Counted from the first letter of the stretch, positions 37,046-45,254 are shown. The stretch: DNA of 64,000 nucleotides from Mucilaginibacter paludis DSM 18603 (GCF_000166195.2 NZ_CM001403.1:5722432-5786431); one strand, 5' to 3'. Made by a program: numbers and translations. Notes: generated by a model not told the origin, from the letters alone.

Positions 37046-37753
37046 TTACCTATAATTAGCCCTTTTCACCAGCTTTTTGATGTCTTTGATTATAATCTTA
37101 CGGCCTTCCGTCTCTAAAATATCCTCGGCTTTAAATTCCTTCAATAACCTGATCACGTTTTCCTGTGCTATGCCAGCTATGTTAGCAAGGTCGGTGCGGG
37201 ATATGTTGAGGACAATCTCTTCATTGGCAGGGCTGCCATCCTTGTACTTTTCCCGTAATACAATAAGTGCTATGGCCAGTCGCTCCGAGGCGCTGCGTTG
37301 TGCAAATACTGAAATTGTGTTAGCTAATACGGTGAACTCGTGGCTCAAGGCTTTTAAAAGCCGTTGACTAAACATTGGTGAACGGCGGATGACTTCAAAA
37401 AAATCCTCCTTAGGGATGAAGCTTAACAAACTCGCTTCCAGGGCTGACGCCGAGTCGGGATAACGCTCTTCTGCCAATACCGCGTGGTAGCCAATTAGTT
37501 CGCCCTGGTTGGCTACGTAAATAATCTGCTCTTTGCCAAGCTGGTCAACTTTGTATTTCTTGATCTTTCCACTCCGTACCAAAAAAATACCTGCTGGAAC
37601 GGAGCCTTCCCGGAAGATCACGTCACCTTTTTGATATCTTTGTTCGCTTTGGTTTGCTATCATGGCTTGGTAGTCCTCATCCGACAGTATATTCAAAATA
37701 GACTGCGTTGTAAAATTCCAGCGGTCGATAGGAAAGATTCCCGATAAACTCAT
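37046..37753 (-). CDS. Crp/Fnr family transcriptional regulator
   Basis: A 235-residue regulator with an N-terminal cyclic-nucleotide-binding-type beta roll (QKGDVIFREGSVPAGIFLVR) and a C-terminal winged helix (LNISRTDLANIAGIAQENVI, RLLKEFKAEDILETEGRKII). There is no Fnr-type N-terminal cysteine cluster, so oxygen sensing through Fe-S is unlikely. It is divergent from two methyltransferase genes, and the two start codons are about 100 nt apart. A -7 box lies 4 nt before its ATG. It may regulate the methyltransferases from the shared region. Confidence 0.92.
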   Translation of the reverse strand: MSLSGIFPIDRWNFTTQSILNILSDEDYQAMIANQSEQRYQKGDVIFREGSVPAGIFLVRSGKIKKYKVDQLGKEQIIYVANQGELIGYHAVLAEERYPDSASALEASLLSFIPKEDFFEVIRRSPMFSQRLLKALSHEFTVLANTISVFAQRSASERLAIALIVLREKYKDGSPANEEIVLNISRTDLANIAGIAQENVIRLLKEFKAEDILETEGRKIIIKDIKKLVKRANYR

Positions 37754-37757
37754 AGTG

Positions 37758-37765
37758 CAAAGATA
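37758..37765 (-). promoter_or_regulatory. -7 box (TATCTTTG) of the Crp/Fnr gene
   Basis: Exact TAnnTTTG on the minus strand, 4 nt before the ATG (spacer CACT). Predicts a leaderless transcript. Confidence 0.6.
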
Positions 37766-37838
37766 CGATAAACTAAAAACTGATAAATATTGTATTTTGG
37801 ATTGATTTTTTTCCAGTAAGTGTACTAAAATAAGTCAG

Positions 37839-37846
37839 TAAATTTG
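37839..37846 (+). promoter_or_regulatory. -7 box (TAAATTTG) of methyltransferase 1
   Basis: Exact TAnnTTTG match, 6 nt before the ATG near 37853. It is divergent from the Crp/Fnr promoter about 75 nt away. Coordinates may be off by one base. Confidence 0.5.
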
Positions 37847-37852
37847 CTTTCA

Positions 37853-38518
37853 ATGGATGTTTACCCTTTTTCTCACTTTCCACCAGTTTATAATGATCCG
37901 GCGAAGGCGGGAATGGTGGTTCCTTTGATCAGGGAGCACATCAACCATGCCTTGTTTAGAACTGATTCTGATTTCGACTGGCTTTATCCTGAATATCTTC
38001 AACTGATGTCTCAAAAACATTGGACTCCTTTGCCTATCGCCAAAAAAGCCGCTGAATTTTTAGCTGAGCCCGGTTCAAGGGTGCTGGATATTGGCAGTGG
38101 GATAGGGAAATTTTGCCTTACCGGTGCTTATTTCAATCCTGAAGCTGATTTTTTTGGAGTTGAACAGCGGCATGAACTTTATTATCATGCAAATATAGCC
38201 AGAAATTATACGCAGCTAAACAATGTTGGATTCATCCATGCCAATATCACTCAGATCAATTTTAACGAGTTTGACCACTTTTATTTTTTTAATGCTTTCT
38301 ACGAAAATGTGGATCAAAAGAATGCCATTGATGATACGATTGAGACCTCATACAGCCTGTACGTTTATTACACAGCCTATCTTTTAGCGGTGTTAAAGGG
38401 GGTAAAGAAGGGTACGCGCCTGGTAACCTACCAATGCCTGGATGAAGTTTGCGACATTAACTTCAGGCTGGTATGGTCGTCCGACAGTACTTTGCTGCGC
38501 ATGTGGATCAAAGAATAG
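37853..38518 (+). CDS. Class I SAM-dependent methyltransferase (copy 1)
   Basis: About 221 residues from the ATG just after a -7 box. A TTG three codons upstream lies inside that box and is rejected. Rossmann-fold motif I is SRVLDIGSGIGKFCLTGA, and the acidic residue after strand 2 is in DFFGVEQR. A catalytic or substrate region DHFYFFNAFYENV follows. The N-terminal WTPLPIAKKAAEFLA precedes the fold. The substrate is unknown. The next gene encodes a close homologue, and both end in MWIK(E/K). No partner enzyme suggests a pathway. Divergent Crp/Fnr regulator. Confidence 0.88.
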   Translation: MDVYPFSHFPPVYNDPAKAGMVVPLIREHINHALFRTDSDFDWLYPEYLQLMSQKHWTPLPIAKKAAEFLAEPGSRVLDIGSGIGKFCLTGAYFNPEADFFGVEQRHELYYHANIARNYTQLNNVGFIHANITQINFNEFDHFYFFNAFYENVDQKNAIDDTIETSYSLYVYYTAYLLAVLKGVKKGTRLVTYQCLDEVCDINFRLVWSSDSTLLRMWIKE

Positions 38519-38567
38519 TGATTCGCCCACCCATCCTTATAATTATGAATAGCGATAATACAAATTA

Positions 38568-39161
38568 ATGGAAACGGATAGCTCAAATTTCTCCCGGTTT
38601 AAAAAAGACGCATCTTTCGACTACCTATATCCCCAACATATTAAGGAATTATCCCCAATGCACTGGACGCCGGTTGATGTTGCAAAAAAAGCCGCTTACT
38701 TTTTAGCGGTACCCCATGCACGGGTTTTGGATATTGGCAGTGGCGTAGGCAAGTTTTGTATTACCGCCGGCGCACATTTCCCGAAAACGCAATTTATTGG
38801 CGTTGAACAGCGTAAAGCCTTATGTAAATATGCCGAAATGGCCAAAAACGAAATGAAGCTGGATAATGTATCTTTCATTTATGGTAACCTGACTGATTTG
38901 GATTATAATGATTACGACCATTTTTATTTTTATAACGCCTTTTACGAAAATATTGAGCCTGGCAGCAGGATAGATTATGCAGTAAGAACTTCTTTTGAGC
39001 TTTACGAACGATACAGCCGCTTTGTTTATGCCATGCTCGATGCTAAAAAGCCGGGAACACGGCTGGTTACCTACCATGCCAGGGAAACACAGGTGCCCGC
39101 CAGTTATGCCCTGGTTGATAATAGCTATAGTAAAGTGCTTAAAATGTGGATTAAGAAATAA
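38568..39161 (+). CDS. Class I SAM-dependent methyltransferase (copy 2)
   Basis: A 197-residue homologue of the upstream protein, starting at DSSNFSRFKKDASFDYLYP. It shares HWTPVDVAKKAAYFLA, motif I (ARVLDIGSGVGKFCITAGAH), the strand-2 region FIGVEQRKAL and DHFYFYNAFYENI. It lacks the N-terminal extension of about 45 residues of copy 1. It lies 49 nt downstream on the same strand and is probably co-transcribed. Such pairs may form heterodimers or have diverged in substrate; neither can be decided here. Confidence 0.88.
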   Translation: METDSSNFSRFKKDASFDYLYPQHIKELSPMHWTPVDVAKKAAYFLAVPHARVLDIGSGVGKFCITAGAHFPKTQFIGVEQRKALCKYAEMAKNEMKLDNVSFIYGNLTDLDYNDYDHFYFYNAFYENIEPGSRIDYAVRTSFELYERYSRFVYAMLDAKKPGTRLVTYHARETQVPASYALVDNSYSKVLKMWIKK

Positions 39162-39368
39162 TGTTTTAAGGCAACCGGACTCGCACAGGCTGCAAAAATG
39201 ATCAATACAAAAAAGCCGCTTTTTATCTTTCCCTGCCAGCGCGGAAAAGGCTTGCTTGTTACTTCTTGCTTCCAGTTTGTTTTTTGGAGTTATCTTTACC
39301 AAATACCAAAAACGTATTTTGTCTCCCTGACATCTTTTATCTTAGCATCAACATCTTGCGCAAAAAAT

Positions 39369-39376
39369 TATCTTTG
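39369..39376 (+). promoter_or_regulatory. -7 box (TATCTTTG) of the thioesterase gene
   Basis: Exact TAnnTTTG match, 4 nt before the ATG at 39381 (spacer CGGA). This fixes the start codon against a longer upstream reading from 39198. Confidence 0.65.
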
Positions 39377-39380
39377 CGGA

Positions 39381-39902
39381 ATGAAGATAAAGACGCCCCA
39401 GGACTCACACACCATTATGAACGAATTGGTATTACCCAATGATACCAATACCTTGAATAATTTGATGGGAGGGCGTTTGCTGCACTGGATGGATATTGCC
39501 GCTGCTATTGCCGCGCAAAAACATTGTAACCGGATTGTGGTAACCGCTTCGGTTGATACGGTATCTTTTAAACACCCGGTTAAGCTGGGCGATGTAATCA
39601 GCATTGAATCAAAGGTAACCCGTGCCTTTAATACCTCGGTTGAAGTGAGGCTTGATGTATGGGCGCAGAATATCCCTTCGGGCACGCGGATTAAAAGTAA
39701 CGAAGCTTATTATACCTTTGTGGCTCTTGACGAGGATAGCCATATCGTATCCGTGCCAGAACTTACTCCCCAAACCGAGGAAGACCACATGTTTTATGCG
39801 GGTGCTCTTCGCCGCAGGCAGTTACGTTTGGTTTTAGCGGGCAGGATGGATCCGCATGATGCTACCGAATTGAAGGCCTTGTTTTTTCCGGAACCTATCT
39901 AA
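39381..39902 (+). CDS. Hotdog-fold acyl-CoA thioesterase
   Basis: The protein is 173 residues from the ATG at 39381. The ORF continues upstream to 39198, but that part is unlike the family and contains the promoter. It is a cytoplasmic YciA/BFIT-type thioesterase. The hotdog helix has LMGGRLLHWMDIAAAIAAQK with the catalytic Asp. The strands VTASVDTVSFKHPVKLGDVI and SVEVRLDVWAQN follow. It probably hydrolyses acyl-CoA. The neighbours do not indicate a specific pathway. Confidence 0.9.
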   Translation: MKIKTPQDSHTIMNELVLPNDTNTLNNLMGGRLLHWMDIAAAIAAQKHCNRIVVTASVDTVSFKHPVKLGDVISIESKVTRAFNTSVEVRLDVWAQNIPSGTRIKSNEAYYTFVALDEDSHIVSVPELTPQTEEDHMFYAGALRRRQLRLVLAGRMDPHDATELKALFFPEPI

Positions 39903-39975
39903 GTACAGTCCATTTAGAACCATGCCGCCTGGGAATTTTATTTGAGAACGATTGTTGCTTTAATAAGTATAAGCT

Positions 39976-40521
39976 ATGGCCAATAGGATAAAACTGGTAA
40001 AAGGAGATATTACAAAGATTGAGGTTGATGCCATCGTAAACGCCGCTAACAGTAGCCTGTTGGGCGGCGGGGGAGTGGATGGTGCTATCCACCGGGCAGG
40101 TGGCAAAGCAATTTTAGAAGAATGCATTGCTATACGCAATAAACAAGGCGGTTGCCAAACCGGCGAAGCCGTGATAACCACCGGCGGTAGCCTGGATGCC
40201 AAGTATGTGATCCATACCGTAGGCCCGGTTTGGAATAAGGTAAAAACCAAGCTTAGTATGCTTTTAGCCAATTGCTATCAAAATAGTTTGCAATTAGCGG
40301 TTGAGCATCAGGTTAAAACCATCGCCTTTCCTAACATCAGTACGGGTATTTATCGGTATCCTAAAAATAAAGCTGCAACAGTGGCTGTAAATACCGTTAA
40401 AGATTTTTTAGAAGCCCATGATACGATTGAGCAGGTAATTTTTGTTTGTTTTGATGATGAGAATTATGAGATCTACCAGGCTTTGCTGGGTGGGGATAAT
40501 GATGTGTTGTTAAGTTGTTGA
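39976..40521 (+). CDS. Macro domain protein (O-acetyl-ADP-ribose deacetylase type)
   Basis: A 181-residue macro domain: KLVKGDITKIEVDAIVNAAN, then the GGGGVDGAIHRAGG loop with Asn and Gly residues that contact ADP-ribose. TGEAVITTGGSLDAKYVIHT and the FPNISTGIYRYP phosphate loop follow. The length matches YmdB/MacroD-like hydrolases that remove ADP-ribose or deacetylate O-acetyl-ADP-ribose. There is no ADP-ribosyltransferase or toxin gene beside it. The left edge of the IS110/repeat island begins about 90 nt downstream. Confidence 0.93.
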   Translation: MANRIKLVKGDITKIEVDAIVNAANSSLLGGGGVDGAIHRAGGKAILEECIAIRNKQGGCQTGEAVITTGGSLDAKYVIHTVGPVWNKVKTKLSMLLANCYQNSLQLAVEHQVKTIAFPNISTGIYRYPKNKAATVAVNTVKDFLEAHDTIEQVIFVCFDDENYEIYQALLGGDNDVLLSC

Positions 40522-40589
40522 TAGCTAATGCGAAATTTGTTATTGCGAGTTGCCCACCAGGCTGTCACGGGAAAAACAGGAATGACGGG

Positions 40590-41060
40590 TTTAGCGCACC
40601 AATAATGGGTGTCATGCTAAGCCTATCGAAGCACGGTGCGGTGGCCTCTGCAAGCGAATACCGTTGTTGTTGTTCTTAACAGACCAAGATCTTATAATGG
40701 AGCTATCTTAAGTTGTTGATTATCAGTTTGTTTTTTTTTACTCCGAAAATCAGTATTCTTGATTTAAATCATCGGCCCGCTCAAACGCCGCGGGAAGGGC
40801 TTTGTTCTTTTTGTCTTGACACAAAAAGAACCAAAAAAGTCAAGACTGCCCGATCCTTCCGCCCACAGGCCAGCTCCCGGCCCGGCGTGCAGTCGGGGCC
40901 TTTGCCCGCTTTTGCCTGTGCACCAAAAAACCTACGTGTTTCAAACGTTATCCCTGTTTTTTCCCGGCTGGTTGGATCGGATACTCAGTTTTAGCGCACC
41001 AATAGTGGGTGTCATGCTGAGTATCCCACCGGGCGTCGCTCCGGAAAAAACAGGGATGAC
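40590..41060. repeat. Repeat-rich island left of the IS110 element
   Basis: TTTAGCGCACCAATA(A/G)TGGGTGTCATGCT(A/G)AG occurs twice, near 40590-40621 and 40991-41022. GTTCTTTTTGT/ACAAAAAGAAC forms an 11-bp hairpin at 40804-40831. A segment from about 40618-40705 is repeated to the right of the transposase. The two overlapping plus-strand ORFs here are GC-rich repeat translations, not genes. Confidence 0.7.
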
Positions 41061-41113
41061 GTTTTTTCAATAAAGATAGTTATGCTGAAAAAGTTGCATT
41101 TTGCAAAAAAACA

Positions 41114-41275
41114 AGGCAAGCTACATAACCCGTTCACGCTTTGGCGCCGTTAAGAGCCCGCTGTTGAGTTTGGGACTGTCACTCTTTGAAAAAAACATTA
41201 TCGGGAACTATTCTGACCGGAAGAGTTTACCATGCTTTTAAGCTTAAATATTCTTTAGAGTGACCGAGCTTGCCT
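41114..41275 (+). ncRNA. Candidate IS110 bridge RNA
   Basis: The noncoding stretch before the transposase is closed by a 9-bp perfect stem (AGGCAAGCT at 41114-41122 with AGCTTGCCT at 41267-41275). It contains a second 8-bp stem (GTCACTCT at 41178-41185 with AGAGTGAC at 41257-41264) enclosing about 70 nt. A short CCC/GGG hairpin lies in the 5' half (around 41157-41174). IS110 recombinases use such 5' RNAs to pair target and donor DNA. The fold is seen; the function is inferred. Confidence 0.55.
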
Positions 41276-41296
41276 AGTTTTTATAATTATAAGAAC

Positions 41297-42673
41297 ATGA
41301 GCAAAAATAGCAAAAAAAAGAAGCGTGCCACCGCTGGGCAGACCGCAAAAAAAATGGAACGGTTTGAATTGTTAAATCCTCATTCAGCAGGCATAGATAT
41401 CGGCAGCATGCTGATGGTAGTATCTTATACCGACCGTGAAGGGATGATCAATTTGCGTGAATTTGACAGCTTTACAAGCAGTTTGTATGAGTTAGCGGAA
41501 TTGCTGCAAAAAGAAGGCATTGAAAAGGTAGTCATGGAGGCAACCGGTCCTTATTGGGAATCACTTTACAACATTTTGGAAAAGCATGGCATGGAGATGT
41601 TCCTTGTCAATCCAAGTCATTACCGGAATGTATCGGCTCAGAAAACGGATATCAACGATGCACAGTGGCTGCATCAGTTGCTGGCCCATGGCCTGATACG
41701 CAATTCTCACATAGCGCCTGAACTTTACCGGGAGTTAAGGCAATATCTTCATGAAAGAGAAATATACCAAAACTATAAGAGCGATAGCCTTAACCGAATG
41801 CAGAAAACACTGACGTTGATGAATATTAAGTTTCAGCATTTAATCAGCGATGTGGAGGGAGTAGCAGGTATGAAGCTTTTACGGGCGATCAGTTCAGGAA
41901 TATGCGATGGGCAAACCTTGCTGGCTCGCATTGATGTAACAAAATTAAAGGCCAGCCCGGAGGATCTGCTTAGCTCGCTACAGGGAGAATATAAGCAACA
42001 TTATATTCATATTCTATCCATCACGCTTAAAAGCTATGATTTTTTTAAGGAGCAAATGCAGGTTTATGAAAGTCATATTGAACATACCCTAAAGGAGCTT
42101 CTTGCTTGTAAGGGCGAAGCGCCAACAGTTATCCAACAGAAAACAAAAAAGGTAAGAAAGAACCAGTACAGCTTTAATCTGAAAGATTATTTATTGGGAA
42201 TTTTGGGAGTAGACCTTACCGAGGTAGAGGGTCTGGATGAAATAGGGCTTTTAACTATTCTTGCAGTAACGGGAACGAATATGAAAAAATGGCCTACGGC
42301 AGAACATTTTGTGAGTTGGTTAAATCTATCACCGAGGCCCAAAATATCGGGAGGCAAAATAATAGGGTATGAAAGACGTAACAACAATAATCCTGCAACA
42401 CAAGCATTCCGGTTGGCGGCGCATTGTTTATGGCAAAGCAAAGGTCCGATGGGGCAGCAGTACAGAAGATTAGCATCGACAAAAGGGAGCAAAAAAGCGA
42501 TCAAAGCTATCGCCCGCAAGCTGGCAGTGATTTTTTATCACATGGTACTTAATAAACAAGCATTTGATGCCACCCGGATACAGCCAGACATAGAACAGCA
42601 AAAGGCAAGAAAAATAGCACGTCTGCAAAAAGATGCAGCTAAACTCGGTATGATCGTTCAAAAAGCAGCCTGA
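41297..42673 (+). CDS. IS110 family transposase (DEDD recombinase)
   Basis: The protein is 458 residues from the ATG at 41297. An in-frame TTG at 41270 overlaps the RNA closing stem and is unlikely. The N-terminal RuvC-like DEDD domain has GIDIGSMLMVVSYTDREG, EKVVMEATGPYWESLY and VNPSHYRNVSAQKTDINDAQ (the DxxD acidic pair). The C-terminal Tnp20-type domain has EVEGLDEIGLLTILAVTG, SWLNLSPRPKISGGKI and the serine-containing region MGQQYRRLASTKGSKKAIKA. A long helical linker joins them. The gene looks intact, so the element may be active. Confidence 0.94.
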   Translation: MSKNSKKKKRATAGQTAKKMERFELLNPHSAGIDIGSMLMVVSYTDREGMINLREFDSFTSSLYELAELLQKEGIEKVVMEATGPYWESLYNILEKHGMEMFLVNPSHYRNVSAQKTDINDAQWLHQLLAHGLIRNSHIAPELYRELRQYLHEREIYQNYKSDSLNRMQKTLTLMNIKFQHLISDVEGVAGMKLLRAISSGICDGQTLLARIDVTKLKASPEDLLSSLQGEYKQHYIHILSITLKSYDFFKEQMQVYESHIEHTLKELLACKGEAPTVIQQKTKKVRKNQYSFNLKDYLLGILGVDLTEVEGLDEIGLLTILAVTGTNMKKWPTAEHFVSWLNLSPRPKISGGKIIGYERRNNNNPATQAFRLAAHCLWQSKGPMGQQYRRLASTKGSKKAIKAIARKLAVIFYHMVLNKQAFDATRIQPDIEQQKARKIARLQKDAAKLGMIVQKAA

Positions 42674-42699
42674 TAGTCAATAACTTACATGGACGTCAT

Positions 42700-42790
42700 T
42701 ATAAGCTTGTCGAAGCACTGTGCGGTGGCCTCTGCGAGCGAATACCGTTGTTGTTTTGTTCTTTACAGACCAAGATCTTATAATGAAGTC
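42700..42790. repeat. Direct repeat of the left-flank segment
   Basis: GTGCGGTGGCCTCTG, GAGCGAATACCGTTGTTGTT and ACAGACCAAGATCTTATAAT match about 40640-40700 in order and orientation. CATCGGCCCGCTCAA is also shared further on (about 40770 and 42855). The transposase and part of the island lie between the copies. Confidence 0.7.
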
Positions 42791-42901
42791 TATGCAAGTA
42801 TCTGGTAACAATCGTTCTAAATCAATCCAACAATCGACAGTCTTAATTTACAGCATCGGCCCGCTCAACCACAGGGGGCAAAATAAGAACGCCACGCCGT
42901 A

Positions 42902-43435
42902 TTATTTAAGATTCAGTTTAGAAAAAAAATCCCATAAAATAATGCCTGCAGATACAACGATGTTAAAAGAGTGTTTGGTGCCAAACTGAGGTATTTCAAT
43001 ACAGCCGTCAATTTGTTCCATCACCTCGTCGGCAACGCCGTTTACTTCGTTACCAAAAATTAAAGCATATTTTTCGCCCGGTATGGGTTCAAATTGATTC
43101 AGCATGGTGCTATCCACCGCCTGTTCAATAGCGATGATCAGATACCCATCCACCCGCAGTTGATGAATGGCATCCAGGGTTGATGGATAATGCTTCCAGT
43201 TAACCGATTGGGTTGCGCCGAGCGCGGTTTTTTCTATCTCGCGGTTGGGGGGCAGCCCGGTTATCCCGCAAAGGCAAATCTGCTCAACGGCAAAGGCATC
43301 GGATGTACGAAAAATGGAGCCTACATTATGCAAGCTCCTTACGTTATCCAATACCACCGCAACGGGCAGTTTATCCTGTGCCTTAAATTCGTCTACGCTT
43401 GCGCGGTTCAGTTCGTCTAATTTTAGTTTACGCAT
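42902..43435 (-). CDS. TrmH/SpoU family RNA 2'-O-methyltransferase
   Basis: A 177-residue SPOUT methyltransferase. The three family motifs are present: LDNVRSLHNVGSIFRTSDAF (motif 1, with the Asn and Arg), ALIFGNEVNGVADEVM (motif 2) and IEIPQFGTKHSFNIVVSAGI (motif 3, knot). There is no extra RNA-binding domain. It should methylate ribose in tRNA or rRNA; the exact site is not predictable from sequence alone. It begins 3 nt after the galactokinase stop on the same strand, so the two are co-transcribed despite unrelated functions. Confidence 0.92.
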   Translation of the reverse strand: MRKLKLDELNRASVDEFKAQDKLPVAVVLDNVRSLHNVGSIFRTSDAFAVEQICLCGITGLPPNREIEKTALGATQSVNWKHYPSTLDAIHQLRVDGYLIIAIEQAVDSTMLNQFEPIPGEKYALIFGNEVNGVADEVMEQIDGCIEIPQFGTKHSFNIVVSAGIILWDFFSKLNLK

Positions 43436-43438
43436 GAA

Positions 43439-44611
43439 CTATTTGGTGACCGCTTCCTCGTGTAATTCACCCACGCCATTGCCAATTAACGAGCTGTAAA
43501 CCGATGGGGCGTAACCTATTTTAGCAGTATAATATTCGGTTAATCCTTGGGTAAAGCTGTCAAGGCTATCTTTTTTAACCAAAGCAATAGCACATCCGCC
43601 AAAGCCGGCTCCTGTCATCCTTGCGCCCGTTACGTTTTTATCCGTAGCCGCATATTCAACTACGGCATCCAGTTCGGCGCCGCTTACTTCATAAAGGTTC
43701 TTCAGAGAATCGTGCGAGGCATACATCAGGCGGCCAAACTCTTTCAGGTTATTACCAGCCAGTGCTTTTGCTGCCAACTTTACGCGCTCGTTTTCGGCAA
43801 CAACATGCGTGGCGCGGTTAAGTACGGTGGCATCGGTAATTAGGTGTTTATGTAAGTCAAATGTCTGTACATCAATCTCGCACAGGTTGTTGATATCCAA
43901 TTCTAATTGCAATTTTTTTAATGCAGTTTGGCATTCCTTTACACGTTCGTTGTACTTTGATTCGGCCAGCTTGCGGGGTTTATTGGTATTGATAATAGCC
44001 AGCAGGTAGTCGCCCAGGTTGCAGTCTACCGCTTCGTAATCCAGGGTATCGCAGTCCAGCATCAGGGCTTTGTTTTCCTCGCCAAATGCAACAGCAAACT
44101 GGTCCATAATACCGCTGTTTACGCCAATAAATTCATTCTCCACTTTTTTGGCCATCAATACCAGTTCCAACTTGCTGAAACCGCCTTTGAACAGCTCGTT
44201 GAAAGCAAAAGCTGTTACAACTTCGATAGAAGCAGAAGAAGATAAGCCCGACCCGATTGGAATATCGCCGTAATATAACATATCCAGCCCTTGTAACGGT
44301 TGACTGCCCTTTACAAAATAATGGATTACGCCGAGCGGATAATTAAACCAGCTATCACCATTTTTTTGATAAGAGTTTTGAATAGGTATTTCCAGCGTTT
44401 CGTTAAAATTAACACTCTTAAAGCGAAAAACCTGATCGTCATTAGGCGCCGTTAGCATGTATGTGCCCAGGGTAATAGCGCAGGGCATTACAAGGCCGCC
44501 ATTGTAATCAATATGCTCGCCGATGAGGTTAACCCGGCCGGGAGAAAAAAATGTGTGCTGAGCTTCTTTATGATACAGTTTCTGAAACTCTTGGTGTAAG
44601 TTATTTTTCAT
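43439..44611 (-). CDS. galK: Galactokinase
   Basis: A 390-residue GHMP kinase that phosphorylates galactose to galactose-1-phosphate in the Leloir pathway. The galactokinase signature PGRVNLIGEHIDYNGGLVMP sits near residue 26. The ATP-binding loop is GDIPIGSGLSSSASIEV. The C-terminal GHMP motif is TGARMTGAGFGGCAIALV. There is no galT or galE in the window. It precedes the SpoU methyltransferase by 3 nt. The 188-nt upstream stretch to 44799 is AT-rich without an obvious -7 box match. Confidence 0.95.
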   Translation of the reverse strand: MKNNLHQEFQKLYHKEAQHTFFSPGRVNLIGEHIDYNGGLVMPCAITLGTYMLTAPNDDQVFRFKSVNFNETLEIPIQNSYQKNGDSWFNYPLGVIHYFVKGSQPLQGLDMLYYGDIPIGSGLSSSASIEVVTAFAFNELFKGGFSKLELVLMAKKVENEFIGVNSGIMDQFAVAFGEENKALMLDCDTLDYEAVDCNLGDYLLAIINTNKPRKLAESKYNERVKECQTALKKLQLELDINNLCEIDVQTFDLHKHLITDATVLNRATHVVAENERVKLAAKALAGNNLKEFGRLMYASHDSLKNLYEVSGAELDAVVEYAATDKNVTGARMTGAGFGGCAIALVKKDSLDSFTQGLTEYYTAKIGYAPSVYSSLIGNGVGELHEEAVTK

Positions 44612-44799
44612 GTATTAATCGGTTAGCAATGAAGCCGGATGATAGGTTGGATCTGTTATCTGGCATTCACGAAATCCAAATATCTCTAATTTTTTTTAAT
44701 ATTGTCATATTTACACTAACTATTCCTGATTTTTAAATAAAAAGACGCTTGCAGCTTATGTGGATAGCTTTTTGTAAACTTGTAGAGCAGTAAAACTTA

Positions 44800-45099
44800 A
44801 TGATGATGAACCAATATTTAGTAATTGCTTATGACTTTACCGACGATGGCGCTTTAGAGCGCCGCATGGCTGTGCGCCCCGCCCATCTGGAAGGCACCCG
44901 GCAGTTGCGCCAAACAGGCAACTATATTTTAGGAGGGGCTATTTTGGATGATCATGGCCGTATGATAGGATCAACCATGGTGCTGCAATTTGACAGCGAC
45001 GGACAATTAGAAGCCTGGAAAAAACAGGAACCCTATATCACGCAACATATATGGGAAAAAATAGAAATCAGACCGTTTAAAGTGGCCGGTGCTATATAA
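44800..45099 (+). CDS. YciI-like protein
   Basis: A 97-99-residue single-domain protein of the YciI (dimeric alpha+beta barrel) type: QYLVIAYDFTDDGALERRMA, then RPAHLEGTRQLRQTGNYILG with the conserved His, GGAILDDHGRMIGSTMVLQF and a C-terminal KIEIRPFKVAG. Three consecutive ATG codons (44800, 44803, 44806) make the exact start ambiguous. The third gives the family-typical N-terminus. A near-match -7 box (TAAACTTG, one mismatch) lies upstream at about 44774. Confidence 0.88.
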   Translation: MMMNQYLVIAYDFTDDGALERRMAVRPAHLEGTRQLRQTGNYILGGAILDDHGRMIGSTMVLQFDSDGQLEAWKKQEPYITQHIWEKIEIRPFKVAGAI

Positions 45100-45102
45100 A
45101 AA

Positions 45103-45128
45103 CGCCATTGCCGGTTAAGGCAATGGCG
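45103..45128. terminator. Bidirectional hairpin terminator
   Basis: Perfect 10-bp stem CGCCATTGCC / GGCAATGGCG with a 6-nt loop, 3 nt after the YciI-like gene. The A-run before it becomes a T-run for transcription of the minus-strand gene at 45255. Confidence 0.7.
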
Positions 45129-45254
45129 CAAACTATAACTTGGGTTGGTTATAATTTAACCTTATCTGCACATAGATACGTATGGAAAACGCGTTTGGTT
45201 TTCTGAAACGGAAAAAAAAGTTTTTTTATTTCGATGGTTTGGTATTTTACGCCG

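Larger units (their letters stand above)
41080..42700 (+). mobile_element. IS110 family insertion sequence
   Basis: One transposase gene with a structured noncoding region of about 190 nt on its 5' side and a short 3' end. There are no terminal inverted repeats, as is normal for the family. The exact ends are not resolvable by eye. The flanks are REP-type sequences (GGATGACG on the left; GTCAATAACTTA, then ACGTCATT on the right), fitting an insertion within or beside a palindromic repeat. Confidence 0.75.

Noticed and set aside
39198..39380. N-terminal extension of the thioesterase
   Set aside because: It includes the -7 box at 39369 and is unlike the family.
40713..41073. Two overlapping plus-strand ORFs left of the IS110 element
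   Set aside because: GC-rich repeat sequence with a perfect hairpin; low-complexity Pro/Ser products and no start context.
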